Of a stretch of DNA of 64,000 nucleotides, positions 1 through 9,255 are shown in pieces. Each line of letters opens with the position of its first letter. Position 1 is the stretch's first letter. Source of the DNA: Pseudomonas putida (lineage in GTDB: Bacteria; Pseudomonadota; Gammaproteobacteria; Pseudomonadales; Pseudomonadaceae); the NCBI RefSeq assembly GCF_002906855.1, contig NZ_MINI01000038.1, positions 620,001 to 684,000 on the forward strand, in the 5' to 3' direction. The position numbers and the translations under genes are program-made. Below the pieces are notes generated by a model, which made no database searches, was not told the DNA's origin, and saw only the letters and a program-made list of their open reading frames with translations.

Positions 1-1329
1 TACCTGCCGAACATGTACGCCGGCGTCTGGGCCGGCTCCATGTGCCTGACCGAACCGCATGCCGGCACCGACCTGGGCATCATCCGCACCAAGGCCGAGC
101 CCCAGGCCGATGGCAGCTACAAGGTCAGCGGCACCAAGATTTTCATTACCGGCGGCGAGCATGACCTGACCGAGAACATCGTCCACCTGGTGCTGGCCAA
201 GCTGCCGGACGCACCGGCGGGGCCTAAAGGCATCTCGCTGTTCCTAGTGCCGAAGTTCCTGGTCAACCAAGACGGCAGCCTCGGCGCACGCAACCCGGCC
301 ACCTGTGGCTCGATCGAGCACAAGATGGGCATCCAGGCTTCGGCGACCTGCGTGATGAACTTCGACGAGGCCATCGGCTACATCGTCGGCGAGCCGAACA
401 AGGGCCTGGCGGCCATGTTCACCATGATGAACTACGAACGCCTGGGCGTAGGTATCCAGGGCCTGGCGTCGGCCGAGCGTTCCTACCAGAACGCCGTGGA
501 GTACGCCCGTGATCGCCTGCAGAGTCGCGCCCCGACCGGGCCGCAGGCCAAGGACAAGGCCGCCGACCCGATCATCGTCCACCCGGATGTGCGGCGCATG
601 CTGCTGACCATGAAGGCGCTGATCGAGGGTGGTCGTGCCTTCTCCACCTATGTGGCGATGCAGCTCGACAGCGCCAAGTACAGCGAAGACCCGGTCACAC
701 GCAAACGCAGCGAAGAGCTGGTGGCGCTGCTGACTCCGGTGGCCAAGGCCTTCCTCACCGACCTTGGCCTTGAGTGCACGGTGCACGGCCAGCAGGTATT
801 CGGTGGCCACGGCTACATTCGCGAGTGGGGCCAGGAGCAACTGGTGCGCGATGTGCGTATCACCCAGATCTACGAAGGCACCAACGGTATCCAGGCGCTG
901 GACCTCATGGGGCGCAAGGTGGTGGCCAGCGGTGGCGCGTACTACAAGCTCTTCTCTGACGAGATTCGCCAGTTCATTGCCAGTGCTGATGGTCAGCTGG
1001 GCGAATTTACCAAGCCGCTGGGCGCCTACCTGGATCAGCTCGACGGGTTGACCGAGTGGGTGCTGGAGCAGGCCAAGGGTAATCCGAATGAGATCGGTGC
1101 CGCGTCGGTCGAGTATCTGCAGGCCTTTGGTTATGTCGCCTATGCCTACATGTGGGCACTGATGGCGCGTGCGGCCATGGCGGGTGAGGGCGACGAGGCG
1201 TTCTACTCGGCCAAGCTGGGCACTGCACGGTTCTACTTCGCGCGCTTGCTGCCACGGGTGAATTCGTTGGTGGCCTCGGTGAAGGCGGGCAGTGAATCGC
1301 TGTACCTGCTGGATGCCGAACAGTTTTGA
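1..1329 (+). CDS. Acyl-CoA dehydrogenase, C-terminal 442 residues (5' end outside window)
   Basis: The reading frame is open from the first base, so the N-terminus lies upstream of the window. What remains covers the FAD-binding middle segment (MCLTEPHAGTDLG), the helical C-terminal domain with the motif IYEGTNGIQALDLMGRK that carries the catalytic glutamate of the family, and a further C-terminal extension. This is typical of the long (about 600-residue) acyl-CoA dehydrogenases of pseudomonads rather than the short 380-residue type. It would oxidise acyl-CoA to trans-2-enoyl-CoA in fatty-acid or related acid breakdown; the chain length is unknown. It is followed only 24 bases later by the GacA box of the rsmY gene. 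Confidence 0.93.
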   Translation, partial: YLPNMYAGVWAGSMCLTEPHAGTDLGIIRTKAEPQADGSYKVSGTKIFITGGEHDLTENIVHLVLAKLPDAPAGPKGISLFLVPKFLVNQDGSLGARNPATCGSIEHKMGIQASATCVMNFDEAIGYIVGEPNKGLAAMFTMMNYERLGVGIQGLASAERSYQNAVEYARDRLQSRAPTGPQAKDKAADPIIVHPDVRRMLLTMKALIEGGRAFSTYVAMQLDSAKYSEDPVTRKRSEELVALLTPVAKAFLTDLGLECTVHGQQVFGGHGYIREWGQEQLVRDVRITQIYEGTNGIQALDLMGRKVVASGGAYYKLFSDEIRQFIASADGQLGEFTKPLGAYLDQLDGLTEWVLEQAKGNPNEIGAASVEYLQAFGYVAYAYMWALMARAAMAGEGDEAFYSAKLGTARFYFARLLPRVNSLVASVKAGSESLYLLDAEQF

Positions 1330-1352
1330 AATGTTTGCGAAAGATTACTTGT

Positions 1353-1421
1353 TGTAAGCCTTTTCCTACATGACGTGGTGACTTTTCGCCACTGGCGCCA
1401 GATTGGATCCACAGTTAATCT
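1353..1421 (+). promoter_or_regulatory. rsmY promoter with GacA upstream activating sequence
   Basis: Bases 1353-1370 read TGTAAG-CCTTTT-CCTACA. This matches the GacA operator TGTAAG-N6-CTTACA at every defined base except one. About 46 bases downstream is a -10-like TAATCT (1416-1421). The arrangement, with the operator roughly 60-75 bases ahead of a small RNA, is the one known for rsmX/Y/Z genes of Pseudomonas. Transcription would therefore depend on the GacS/GacA two-component system. The -10 assignment is inferred. Confidence 0.75.
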
Positions 1422-1427
1422 TTCTAC

Positions 1428-1555
1428 ATGGACGTTGCGCAGGAAGCGCAAAGGACAGAACAGGGACAACGAAGGATTTCCTGCCAGGATGGCGGGGCGA
1501 TAGGGATGTCACAGGGAAACAGTCTAGAGAACCCCGCTTCGGCGGGGTTTTCTTC
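1428..1555 (+). ncRNA. rsmY: RsmY-type regulatory small RNA
   Basis: This stretch between the acyl-CoA dehydrogenase and LysR genes carries eight GGA motifs in about 90 bases (1430, 1442, 1453, 1464, 1474, 1487, 1504, 1515). One sits in the loop of a perfect 6-bp hairpin (TTGCGC 1435-1440, loop AGGAA, GCGCAA 1446-1451) and another in GCC-AGGAT-GGC (1484-1494). A strong intrinsic terminator ends it. Such RNAs bind and titrate the CsrA homologues RsmA/RsmE and so relieve repression of secondary metabolism, biofilm and motility genes. The GCGCAGGAAGCGCAA core and the flanking genes are those of rsmY in fluorescent pseudomonads. The 5' end is placed from the -10 position, so it is approximate. 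Confidence 0.85.
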
Positions 1556-1556
1556 G
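1530..1556 (+). terminator. Intrinsic terminator of rsmY
   Basis: ACCCCGC (1531-1537), loop TTCG, GCGGGGT (1542-1548), followed by TTTCTT. The hairpin has a tetraloop and a T-rich tail in the + direction. It lies just past the stop codon of the convergent LysR gene and could also serve that gene. Confidence 0.9.
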
Positions 1557-1567
1557 TCTGCGTTTTT

Positions 1568-2491
1568 TCAGCCAAGCACATCCAGCGGCGTGGTACCCAA
1601 TTGCCGGGCGTCAGCCTCTTCCTCCAGCAACGTGCGCAGCAGTTCAACCGACGCCTGTTGGCGCTGGGCATCTCGGAACACCAAGCCGACCTTGAGCGGC
1701 ACGCGTGGCTCGCTCAACGGTTTCCACAGTAAACCTTGTTCATCCTCGGCGGCATCCTTGGCCCGCCCAGGCAGGATGGTCGCCAGCGCGGTGTGCGCCA
1801 GGCTGTCGAGAATCCCCGCCATGTTGTTCATCTCGGCTTGCACCTGCGGCCTGCGTCCTTGTGCCGCCAGCTGCTCCTTCCAGATCTGGCGGATCTGGAA
1901 TTCCTCGCCGAGCATCAGCATGGGTAATTCGGCGGCCTGCTTGATGGAGACTTTCTTGAAGTCCTTCAGAGGGTGGTTATCCGGGATGACAACCTGCAAT
2001 TCATCTTCGTACAGAAGCGAGCCGTGCAGCCCTGGCTGGCGTGGTGGCAGGTAGCTGATGCCGATGTCCAGGTTGCCATTGAGCAGCCGCCGTTCGATCT
2101 CCAGCCCCGACAGTTCGTAGATCTGCACCACGAGATGCGGCTGGGCCTTACGCACACGTTCCAGCAGCTGTGGCACCAGGCTTGGGCGTACGGTCTGCAG
2201 TACCCCGATGGCCAGGGTGCGCAGTGACTGGCCCTTGAAGTTGCGCATGGCCTCGTGGGCCCGCTGCAGGCCATCCAGCAGCGGCAGGGCATGGTTGTAC
2301 AGGGTGTGTGCAGCCAGGGTCGGCAGCAGGCGCTTGTTGCTGCGTTCGAACAGGCTCAGGTCGAGGCTGTGCTCAAGCTGGCGAATCTGTTGTGACAGAG
2401 CCGGTTGCGACAGCGACAGGCGTTCGGCGGCGCGGCCAACGTGGCCTTCTTCATACACCGCGACGAAATAACGCAGTTGGCGAAAATCCAT
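1568..2491 (-). CDS. LysR-family transcriptional regulator
   Basis: This 307-residue protein has the LysR layout: an N-terminal winged helix-turn-helix (about residues 3-62, with AAERLSLSQPALSQQIRQLE) and a two-lobed effector-binding domain. I chose ATG at 2491 over GTG at 2500 because MDFRQLRYF is the usual family N-terminus. It is divergent from the aminotransferase gene at 2705, its likely target. A perfect 15-bp palindrome with the T-N11-A spacing typical of LysR operators covers its own start codon (2490-2504), which suggests autoregulation. The same LysR/aminotransferase pair borders pqq genes in pseudomonads. The effector is unknown. Confidence 0.9.
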   Translation of the reverse strand: MDFRQLRYFVAVYEEGHVGRAAERLSLSQPALSQQIRQLEHSLDLSLFERSNKRLLPTLAAHTLYNHALPLLDGLQRAHEAMRNFKGQSLRTLAIGVLQTVRPSLVPQLLERVRKAQPHLVVQIYELSGLEIERRLLNGNLDIGISYLPPRQPGLHGSLLYEDELQVVIPDNHPLKDFKKVSIKQAAELPMLMLGEEFQIRQIWKEQLAAQGRRPQVQAEMNNMAGILDSLAHTALATILPGRAKDAAEDEQGLLWKPLSEPRVPLKVGLVFRDAQRQQASVELLRTLLEEEADARQLGTTPLDVLG

Positions 2492-2504
2492 AAGTAACAC
2501 TTAT
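2490..2504. promoter_or_regulatory. Candidate LysR operator overlapping the LysR start codon
   Basis: ATAAGTAACACTTAT is a perfect 6+6 inverted repeat with a 3-base centre and contains T-N11-A. The first three bases of the regulator's coding sequence lie inside it. It is visible in the sequence; binding by this regulator is inferred. Confidence 0.55.
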
Positions 2505-2704
2505 CGAAAAAGCTGAGAAAACGAAATGGCCGCAAACGCCGCCGAGGCCTAGTCTATCGCCGTATTCCAACGGGTTACAGCGATCAATCAGCTCATTGTT
2601 ACCGCGTTTGAAAAACACTTTTGATAGGAAAGGCAAAATTATCCAGCGCCGGCAGCAAGACCGGACCCCTGGCCGCCCCTTTACCGTGATTGGTTGGAGC
2701 CCCA

Positions 2705-3985
2705 ATGAACCTGTTCAACCTGCGCCGTTCGGCCCCTGCCGCGGTTGCCGAGCCCAAGCGTGCGCCGGTGATCGTGGCGGATGCGCCGCAGTTGTCGCGC
2801 GAGCGCCTGATGCCGAGCACCGAACGTGCGGCGCAAGTGTTTGTGCGTGGCCAAGGTTCCTGGTTGTGGGACAACGAAGGGCATGCCTACCTGGACTTCA
2901 CCCAGGGCGGCGCGGTCAACAGTCTCGGTCACAGCCCGACGGCGCTGGTCAAGGCGCTGGGCAACCAGGCCCAGGCGCTGATCAACCCGGGCGCGGGCTA
3001 CCACAGCCGTGGCCTGCTGGAGCTGGTCAACCGCCTGTGCCAGAGCACGGGTAGCGACCAGGCCTACTTGCTCAATAGCGGTGCCGAGGCCTGTGAAGGG
3101 GCGATCAAGCTGGCGCGTAAGTGGGGCCAGCTGCACCGTAACGGCGCCTACCACATCATTACTGCCAGCCAGGCCTGCCATGGCCGCAGCCTGGGCGCGT
3201 TGTCGGCCTCCGACCCGCTGCCGTGCAACCGCTGCGAGCCGGGCCTGCCGGGGTTCAGCAAAGTGCCGTTCAACGACCTGGCGGCGCTGCATGCCGAGGT
3301 CGATTCGCGCACCGTGGCGATCATGCTCGAGCCGATCCAGGGCGAGGCGGGGGTGATCCCGGCGACACGTGAGTACTTGCAGGGCGTGGAAAAGCTCTGC
3401 CGGGAACTGGGCATTCTGCTGATTCTCGACGAAGTGCAGACGGGCATTGGCCGCTGTGGGGCATTGCTGGCCGAAGAAACCTACGGTGTACGTGCCGACA
3501 TCATCACGCTGGGCAAGGGCCTGGGTGGCGGCGTGCCACTGGCAGCCTTGCTCGCTCGCGGGACAGCCTGCTGTGCGGAACCTGGCGAACTGGAGGGCAG
3601 CCATCACGGCAATGCCCTGATGAGCGCTGCGGGTTTGGCTGTGCTGGAAACCTTGCTTGAGCCGGGTTTCTTCGGTCAGGTGCAGGACAGTGGTCGTCAT
3701 CTGCGAGATGGCCTGAGCCGTCTGGCCGGCCGCTATGGCCAGGGCGAAGTGCGCGGCCAGGGGCTTTTGTGGGCGCTGCAGTTGCAGGAAAACCTGGCCA
3801 AGGAACTGGTCGAGGCTGCCTTGCACGAAGGTTTGCTGCTGAACGCGCCGCAGGCCGATGTCGTGCGCTTCTCGCCAGCGCTGACCGTGAGCAAGGGCAA
3901 CATCGACGAGATGCTCCTGCGCCTGGCCCGGGCCTTTGCCCGCTTACATGCGCAACAACAGGCCCGCCGCGAAATGCCGGCCTGA
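2705..3985 (+). CDS. Class-III PLP-dependent aminotransferase (acetylornithine aminotransferase-like)
   Basis: This 426-residue protein shows the fold-type I, class III signatures: the PLP-phosphate region LLNSGAEACEGAIKLARK, the cofactor-contacting aspartate in LILDEVQTGIGR (Asp242) and the Schiff-base lysine in ITLGKGLGGG (Lys271). Start ATG 2705 follows TTGGAGC; the in-frame TTG at 2690 lacks a better ribosome site. It resembles ArgD-type acetylornithine or omega-amino acid aminotransferases, but the real substrate cannot be told from sequence. It stands divergent from the LysR gene and close to the pqq operon. From memory, an aminotransferase of this class is counted in the extended pqq cluster of P. 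fluorescens B16. Confidence 0.88.
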   Translation: MNLFNLRRSAPAAVAEPKRAPVIVADAPQLSRERLMPSTERAAQVFVRGQGSWLWDNEGHAYLDFTQGGAVNSLGHSPTALVKALGNQAQALINPGAGYHSRGLLELVNRLCQSTGSDQAYLLNSGAEACEGAIKLARKWGQLHRNGAYHIITASQACHGRSLGALSASDPLPCNRCEPGLPGFSKVPFNDLAALHAEVDSRTVAIMLEPIQGEAGVIPATREYLQGVEKLCRELGILLILDEVQTGIGRCGALLAEETYGVRADIITLGKGLGGGVPLAALLARGTACCAEPGELEGSHHGNALMSAAGLAVLETLLEPGFFGQVQDSGRHLRDGLSRLAGRYGQGEVRGQGLLWALQLQENLAKELVEAALHEGLLLNAPQADVVRFSPALTVSKGNIDEMLLRLARAFARLHAQQQARREMPA

Positions 3986-4022
3986 TCAAGAATTCTACGA
4001 ACCGTCTGGCGTTTCTGCGCAT

Positions 4023-4063
4023 CGCCCCGTGCCTGTTTCATTTGGCCCGGGGCGTTTTTTTTT
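4023..4063 (+). terminator. Intrinsic terminator after the aminotransferase gene
   Basis: CGCCCCG (4023-4029) pairs with CGGGGCG (4048-4054) and is followed by nine T residues (4055-4063). Confidence 0.9.
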
Positions 4064-4125
4064 GCCTGTGGAACCTCCAGCAAGCGCAACGGGTCTTCCT
4101 TGTAACCCCTTCAGGAGAGACCCGC

Positions 4126-4284
4126 ATGGACTTCATTCGCATCATCATCGCCATCATCCTGCCGCCGCTGGGTGTGTTTCTGCAGGTGGGGTTTGGCGGG
4201 GCGTTCTGGCTGAACATACTGCTGACCCTGTTGGGCTACATCCCAGGGATCGTGCATGCGGTGTACATCATTGCCAAGCGCTGA
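4126..4284 (+). CDS. YqaE/Pmp3-family small membrane protein
   Basis: A 52-residue peptide made almost entirely of two transmembrane helices (IIIAIILPPLGVFLQVG and FWLNILLTLLGYIPGIVHAVYII). The PPLGV and GYIPGIVHA motifs are those of the YqaE/Pmp3 (UPF0057) family. Members are associated with membrane potential and stress, but the exact job in bacteria is unclear. A good ribosome site, AGGAGA, precedes the ATG. The gene is isolated between an upstream terminator and a hairpin at 4291-4311, so it is probably its own transcription unit. Confidence 0.9.
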   Translation: MDFIRIIIAIILPPLGVFLQVGFGGAFWLNILLTLLGYIPGIVHAVYIIAKR

Positions 4285-4290
4285 GGATGC

Positions 4291-4311
4291 CGGGGCCGCA
4301 CAGCGGCCCCG
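4291..4311. terminator. Hairpin between convergent genes
   Basis: CGGGGCCGC and GCGGCCCCG pair around a three-base loop between the YqaE gene and the convergent peptidase gene. There is no T-run, so termination is inferred from position only. Confidence 0.45.
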
Positions 4312-4316
4312 GGCTG

Positions 4317-6140
4317 TCAGCTCTCCAACACCCGGCAATAGAATTTCCACTCTTCCTCCAGCGCATGCGCCAGGTTCTCGGCCTTGCGGAACCCGTGCCG
4401 TTCCCCTGCATAGAAATGCCCGTCAGCCTCGATGCCATTGGCTTGCAACGCGGCCAGCATCGAGCGCGTCTGCTCCGGCACCACCACTGCATCCAGTTCA
4501 CCCTGGAAGAAGATCACCGGCACCTTGATTTGCGAGGCATGTAGCAGCGGTGTGCGCTGGCGATAACGTTCGGCATCTTGCTGCGGGTCACCGATCAGCC
4601 AGTCCAGGTAATCACCTTCGAACTTGTGCGTGGCCTGGCCCAGGGCGATCGGATCGCTTACCCCGTAAAGGCTGGCACCCGCGCGGAACACTTCGTGGTA
4701 GGCCAGGGCGCACAGCGTGGTGTAGCCACCGGCACTGCCGCCGCGAATGAAGGCCTTGCCAGGGTCGATCAGCCCTTGCCCAGCCAGATACTCGACGGCG
4801 GCACAGGCATCCTGCACATCGCTTTCGCCCCAACGCAGGTGCAGCGCCTGGCGGTATGCCCGGCCATAGCCGGTGCTGCCTCGGTAGTTCAGGTCGGCCA
4901 CGGCGAAACCGCGCCGGGTCCAGTACTGGATGCGCGGGTCGAGCACCGGATAGCAGGCCGAGGTCGGGCCGCCGTGGATAAATACCAGTAAAGGTGCAGG
5001 GCCCTTGGTGGCCGTTGCTGGATAGAAGAAGCCATGGGCAAACGCGTCGCCGCTCTTGTAACAGATCGATTGTGGCAGGCTGATATGCGCTGCAGGTAGC
5101 ACTTCTGCGCCACCGGCCAGCACACTGACCTCATGGTTAGCGCGGGCAATGGCAATCACTGCGGGCGGGCTGATCGGTGACGCCGCGACGGCATAGAGGT
5201 ATTCGGTATCCATGGCCAGATTGCGGAAGCGCGTATAGGCGCTGGCGAATCGCTCCACCCGTCCATCGTTCAAGCGCAGCCCCAGTTGCCCGAAGCCACC
5301 TTCAAACCAGCTGGCCAGGTAGCTCCGCGGCCCCATGGGCAGCCAGGTGCTGGTGCCCAGTTGCCAGGGCGCGGCGGCGTGGTCCGCTGGCTCTGCTGGC
5401 AGGGCTTGCCAGCGGCCGTCGATTTCGCCCCACGGTTGCCAGAAGCCATTGCGGTCGGACAGGCAATACAACCGGCCTTGAGCATCGAAGCGGGGCTGTT
5501 GCAGTGATTCGTCATCAGCCGCCATGCAGCGCACCGCACCCCAGTTGCCACTGGGGCTGCGCTCTCGGCACATCAGCCGGGTGATGGTCCAGGGCTGAGC
5601 CGGGCGGTCCCATTCGACCCAGGCCAGGCGTTGGCCATCGGCGCTGATCGTTGGCGAGGCATAGAAGTCGGCGCCCTCGGCGAGCACCTCGCGGGTGGTA
5701 CCGTCCAGTGCCACCAAGCGATGTTCGACACTTTCGCTATGGTGCTCTTCGACTGCCAGCACCTTGCCGTCGTGCCACTGCACATCGCCATAGCGGCAAT
5801 CGGCCTGGTCGGTCAGGGCGCGCGGTGCATCGCCTTCGAGGCGCTGGGTATAGACCTGCTGATCCATTTCGTTAATGAACAGCAGCCCATCGCCACCCAG
5901 GCAGAAGCTGCCACCACCGTATTCGTAGACCCGGCTGCGCACGCTGAAACCATCGGGCGTGAGGCAGCGCGCCTGGTGGTCACGCCACTGCCAGATGCGG
6001 CAGGCACCATCGGCCGGGCGGAATTCGTTCCAGAACAGCCCCTCGGCACTGACCTTGAGTTCGGCAAAGTCGGTGCCGGCGGCAACGGCCTGGGCGGCGC
6101 TGAAGTCAGCCGCGGACGATGACACGGGAGTTGCGCTCAT
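4317..6140 (-). CDS. S9 prolyl-oligopeptidase-family peptidase, last gene of the pqq cluster
   Basis: This 607-residue protein joins a beta-propeller-like N-terminal half to a C-terminal alpha/beta-hydrolase domain. The catalytic serine is in GGSAGG (Ser469), with the acid in [10 protein letters not shown] and the histidine in [10 protein letters not shown]. No signal peptide is evident, so it is probably cytoplasmic. The start overlaps the end of pqqE by 35 bases, which implies translational coupling and co-transcription. I infer that it processes or recycles peptides connected with PQQ formation; this is not proven for the family. A gene of this kind is, from memory, called pqqM in P. fluorescens B16, so I leave the symbol open. 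Confidence 0.85.
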   Translation of the reverse strand: MSATPVSSSAADFSAAQAVAAGTDFAELKVSAEGLFWNEFRPADGACRIWQWRDHQARCLTPDGFSVRSRVYEYGGGSFCLGGDGLLFINEMDQQVYTQRLEGDAPRALTDQADCRYGDVQWHDGKVLAVEEHHSESVEHRLVALDGTTREVLAEGADFYASPTISADGQRLAWVEWDRPAQPWTITRLMCRERSPSGNWGAVRCMAADDESLQQPRFDAQGRLYCLSDRNGFWQPWGEIDGRWQALPAEPADHAAAPWQLGTSTWLPMGPRSYLASWFEGGFGQLGLRLNDGRVERFASAYTRFRNLAMDTEYLYAVAASPISPPAVIAIARANHEVSVLAGGAEVLPAAHISLPQSICYKSGDAFAHGFFYPATATKGPAPLLVFIHGGPTSACYPVLDPRIQYWTRRGFAVADLNYRGSTGYGRAYRQALHLRWGESDVQDACAAVEYLAGQGLIDPGKAFIRGGSAGGYTTLCALAYHEVFRAGASLYGVSDPIALGQATHKFEGDYLDWLIGDPQQDAERYRQRTPLLHASQIKVPVIFFQGELDAVVVPEQTRSMLAALQANGIEADGHFYAGERHGFRKAENLAHALEEEWKFYCRVLES

Positions 6141-7254
6141 TGCGGAAGGTCATCTCTTCGATGGCGAGTTGGGCGGTCTCCGCCTCCTCGCGGGCCTTGA
6201 GGATGATGCCGTGGTCGGCCGACTTGGCGCACACCGGGTCGGCCTTGCTGGCATCGCCGGTCAGCATGAAGGCCTGGCAACGGCAGCCGCCGAAATCCTT
6301 TTCCTTCTCGTCGCACGAACGGCACGGCTCGGGCATCCAGTCGTAACCGCGGAAGCGGTTGAAGCCGAACGAGTCGTACCAGATGTGGTGCAGGTCATGA
6401 TCGCGCACGTTGGGGAACTGCACCGGCAATTGCCGGGCGCCGTGGCAAGGCAGGGCAGTGCCGTCCGGGGTGATGGTCAGGAACAGGCTGCCCCAGCCGT
6501 TCATGCAGGCCTTGGGGCGTTCCTCGTAGTAGTCCGGGGTGACGAAGATCAGCTTGCACGCGCTGCCCGCGGCCTTGAGCTTTTCCCGGTACTCGTTGGT
6601 GATGCGCTCGGCACGTTCTAGCTGCGCGCGGGTCGGCAACAGGCCCAGGCGGTTGAGGTGCGCCCAGCCGTAGAACTGGCAGGTGGCAAGCTCGACGAAG
6701 TCGGCTTCAAGGGCAATGCACAGCTCGATGATGCGGTCGATCTTGTCGATGTTGTGCCGGTGGGTGACGAAGTTGAGCACCATCGGATAGCCGTGGGCTT
6801 TCACCGCCCTGGCCATCTCCAGCTTCTGTGCAAAGGCCTTCTTCGAGCCGGCCAGCAGGTTGTTGACCTGCTCGTCACTGGCCTGGAAGCTGATCTGGAT
6901 ATGGTCCAGCCCGGCCTGCTTGAAGGCGGCGATGCGCGTTTCGGTCAGGCCGATGCCGGAGGTGATCAGGTTGGTGTAGTAGCCTAGCCGGCGAGCCTCG
7001 CCGATCAGCTCGGCGAGGTCCTGGCGCACCAGCGGTTCGCCACCGGAGAAGCCGATCTGCGCGGCGCCCATTTCGCGGGCCTCGGCCATTACCTTGAACC
7101 ACTGCTCGGTGCTCAGCTCCTGGCCCTGGGCGGCGAAGTCCAGTGGGTTGGAGCAGTACGGGCACTGCAGCGGGCAGCGGTAGGTCAGCTCGGCCAGCAG
7201 CCACAGCGGCAGGCCGACCGGCACCTCAGGCGAGGGTGATCCAGTGTTCGGCAC
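6106..7254 (-). CDS. pqqE: PqqA peptide cyclase (radical SAM)
   Basis: PqqE makes the carbon-carbon cross-link between the glutamate and tyrosine of PqqA, the first committed step of PQQ synthesis. The radical-SAM cluster motif CX3CX2C is at residues 27-34 (CPLQCPYC). The C-terminal SPASM region has the cysteine-rich run around [17 protein letters not shown] set the start at GTG 7254 rather than further upstream because GGAGG (7261-7265) lies six bases before it, and because homologues begin shortly before the [12 protein letters not shown] segment. This gives 382 residues and a 29-base overlap with pqqD. PqqD acts as the chaperone that presents PqqA to this enzyme. Confidence 0.95.
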   Translation of the reverse strand: MPNTGSPSPEVPVGLPLWLLAELTYRCPLQCPYCSNPLDFAAQGQELSTEQWFKVMAEAREMGAAQIGFSGGEPLVRQDLAELIGEARRLGYYTNLITSGIGLTETRIAAFKQAGLDHIQISFQASDEQVNNLLAGSKKAFAQKLEMARAVKAHGYPMVLNFVTHRHNIDKIDRIIELCIALEADFVELATCQFYGWAHLNRLGLLPTRAQLERAERITNEYREKLKAAGSACKLIFVTPDYYEERPKACMNGWGSLFLTITPDGTALPCHGARQLPVQFPNVRDHDLHHIWYDSFGFNRFRGYDWMPEPCRSCDEKEKDFGGCRCQAFMLTGDASKADPVCAKSADHGIILKAREEAETAQLAIEEMTFRNERNSRVIVRG

Positions 7255-7501
7255 GGGCCACCTCCATGAATTGCTCGATGTCGTCGGCGACTTCGGGCAC
7301 ACCAGGGAATTGTTGTTCAAGGTCGGCAATGATCGCCGCCACGTCACGCTTGCCGTCGATCAGCCCGCCGATCAGGCCGGCGCTGTCGTTGAGCTTGATC
7401 ATGCCCTCGGGGTACAGCAGCACATGGCCTTTCTGTGCCGGTTCGTACTGGAAGCGGTAGCCGGGGCGCCAGTTCGGCACTTGCTTGCGGTCAAAACTCA
7501 T
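7226..7501 (-). CDS. pqqD: PqqA-binding protein
   Basis: A 91-residue protein of the PqqD family, the small peptide chaperone (RiPP recognition element) that binds the PqqA precursor and delivers it to PqqE. The family core [24 protein letters not shown] is recognisable. ATG 7501 overlaps the pqqC stop as ATGA, and the 3' end overlaps pqqE by 29 bases, so the three genes are translationally coupled. Confidence 0.95.
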   Translation of the reverse strand: MSFDRKQVPNWRPGYRFQYEPAQKGHVLLYPEGMIKLNDSAGLIGGLIDGKRDVAAIIADLEQQFPGVPEVADDIEQFMEVARAEHWITLA

Positions 7502-8253
7502 AGGGCAATCCCCTTGTGCCAGACCCGTTGCTGGGTGACGGTGTGATAGGGCGGGCGGTTCAGCTCGTAGGCCATGCTCATGGCGTCGAGCATGCTCCAG
7601 AGGATATCCAGCTTGAACTGCAGGATTTCCAGCATACGCTCCTGGCCCGCGCGGGTGGTGTAGTGCTGCAAGGTGATCGCCAAGCCGTGTTCCACGTCGC
7701 GCCGGGCCTGGCCCAGGCGGGTGCGGAAGTACTCGTAGCCGGCGGGGTCGATCCACGGGTAGTGCTGCGGCCAGCTGTCCAGGCGCGACTGGTGGATCTG
7801 CGGGGCGAACAGCTCGGTCAGCGAGCTGCTGGCCGCTTCCTGCCAGCTGGCGCGGCGGGCGAAGTTGACGTAGGCATCGACGGCGAAGCGCACGCCTGGC
7901 AGCACCAGTTCCTGGGAGCGCAACTGGTCGGGGTCGAGGCCGACCGCCTGCCCCAGGCGCAGCCAGGCTTCGATACCGCCGTCCTCGCCGGGCGCGCCGT
8001 CATGGTCGAGCAGGCGCTGAATCCACTCACGGCGGATTTCGCGGTCCGGGCAGTTGGCCAGGATCGCGGCATCCTTCATCGGGATGTTGACCTGGTAGTA
8101 GAAGCGGTTGGCCACCCAACCTTGGATCTGCTCGCGGGTGGCGCGGCCCTCGTACATCGCCACATGGTACGGGTGGTGGATGTGGTAGTAGGCGCCCTTG
8201 GCGCGCAGGGCCTGCTCGAATTCGGCAGGTGACATAGGCAGTGCGTCGCTCAC
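7498..8253 (-). CDS. pqqC: Pyrroloquinoline-quinone synthase
   Basis: PqqC carries out the final ring closure and eight-electron oxidation that gives PQQ, without a bound metal or organic cofactor. The 251-residue protein has the all-helical heme-oxygenase-like fold of the family, with conserved segments [14 protein letters not shown] and [21 protein letters not shown]. The start is GTG 8253, preceded by AGGAGG at a five-base distance; that ribosome site overlaps the pqqB stop codon. An internal ATG at 8235 is possible but has no comparable site. Confidence 0.95.
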   Translation of the reverse strand: MSDALPMSPAEFEQALRAKGAYYHIHHPYHVAMYEGRATREQIQGWVANRFYYQVNIPMKDAAILANCPDREIRREWIQRLLDHDGAPGEDGGIEAWLRLGQAVGLDPDQLRSQELVLPGVRFAVDAYVNFARRASWQEAASSSLTELFAPQIHQSRLDSWPQHYPWIDPAGYEYFRTRLGQARRDVEHGLAITLQHYTTRAGQERMLEILQFKLDILWSMLDAMSMAYELNRPPYHTVTQQRVWHKGIAL

Positions 8254-8263
8254 GGGGGCCTCC

Positions 8264-9175
8264 TTACAGCTCGATGCTCATGCCATCGAAGGCGACTTCG
8301 ACGCCGCGGCGCTGGACTTCGGCGCGCTCGGGGGAATCTTCGTCGAGGATCGGATTTGTGTTGTTGATGTGGACAAGCACCTTGCGCTGCCGTGGGAAGC
8401 CATCGAGCACTTCGAGCATGCCGCCCGGGCCGTTCTGCGCCAGGTGGCCCATCTCGCGGCCGGTACGGGTGCCGACACCGCGGCGCTGCATTTCATCATC
8501 CTCCCACAGCGTGCCATCGACCAGCAGGCAGTCGGCGCCGTGCATCATCTGCAGCAGCTGGGCATCGACCTGGCCAAGGCCAGGGGCATAGAACAGCTTG
8601 CCGCCGGTGCGCGTGTCATGGACCAGCAGGCCGAGGTTGTCGCCCGGGTGCGGGTCGAAGCGGTGCGGCGAGTAGGGCGGCGCGGCGCTGCGCAGGGGGA
8701 AGGGGGTGAACGTGAGGTTGGGGCAGGCGTCGATGACGAAACTGCCTTCAAGCTCGATGCGGTTCCACTGCAGGCCACCGTTCCAGTGGGCGAGCATGTT
8801 GAACAACGGGAAGCCGGTGGTCAGGTCCTGGTGGACCATGTCGGTGCACCAGACCTGGTGCGGGCAGCCTTCGCGAAGGCTGAGCAGGCCGGTGGTGTGG
8901 TCGATCTGGCTGTCGAGCAGGACGATGGCGTTGATGCCGGTGTCGCGCAGCGTACGCGCCGGCTGCATCGGCGCGAAGGCCTGGAGCTGGGCGCGGATGT
9001 CGGGCGAGGCATTGCACAGGATCCAGTGCTCACCGTCGTCGGACAGGGCGATGGACGACTGGGTGCGTGCCGTGGCACGCAGGCTGCCGTCGCGATAGCC
9101 CTTGCAGTTGACGCAGTTGCAGTTCCACTGCGGGAAACCACCGCCGGCGGCGGAACCGAGAATCTGGATGTACAT
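8264..9175 (-). CDS. pqqB: PQQ biosynthesis protein PqqB (metallo-beta-lactamase fold)
   Basis: The 303-residue product begins [19 protein letters not shown], the standard PqqB N-terminus, so ATG 9175 is chosen over upstream in-frame starts; AAGGAG precedes it. CNCVNCKG and the histidine/aspartate residues of the metallo-beta-lactamase fold are present. PqqB is thought to hydroxylate the cross-linked tyrosine-derived intermediate. It sits downstream of pqqA across a terminator-like hairpin (9206-9239), which probably lowers its expression relative to pqqA. Confidence 0.95.
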   Translation of the reverse strand: MYIQILGSAAGGGFPQWNCNCVNCKGYRDGSLRATARTQSSIALSDDGEHWILCNASPDIRAQLQAFAPMQPARTLRDTGINAIVLLDSQIDHTTGLLSLREGCPHQVWCTDMVHQDLTTGFPLFNMLAHWNGGLQWNRIELEGSFVIDACPNLTFTPFPLRSAAPPYSPHRFDPHPGDNLGLLVHDTRTGGKLFYAPGLGQVDAQLLQMMHGADCLLVDGTLWEDDEMQRRGVGTRTGREMGHLAQNGPGGMLEVLDGFPRQRKVLVHINNTNPILDEDSPERAEVQRRGVEVAFDGMSIEL

Positions 9176-9205
9176 GGCCACTCCTTCTGCGAAAAGCCGT
9201 ATCGG

Positions 9206-9239
9206 AAAAACGACGACGCCCCGGCGGGCCGAGGCGTCG
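9206..9239 (-). terminator. Terminator/attenuator-like hairpin between pqqA and pqqB
   Basis: On the minus strand CGACGCC (9239-9233) pairs with GGCGTCG (9220-9214), and an inner CGG/CCG can extend the stem. TCGTTTTT (9213-9206) follows. It lies after the pqqA stop and before the pqqB start, so read-through would set the pqqA:pqqBCDE ratio. The structure is seen in sequence; its strength is inferred. Confidence 0.65.
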
Positions 9240-9255
9240 AACCGCAAAGCAGGGC

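Noticed and set aside
2681..3826. Long minus-strand open frames opposite the aminotransferase and other genes
   Set aside because: They are shadows of high-GC coding sequence; they have no family motifs and no ribosome sites.
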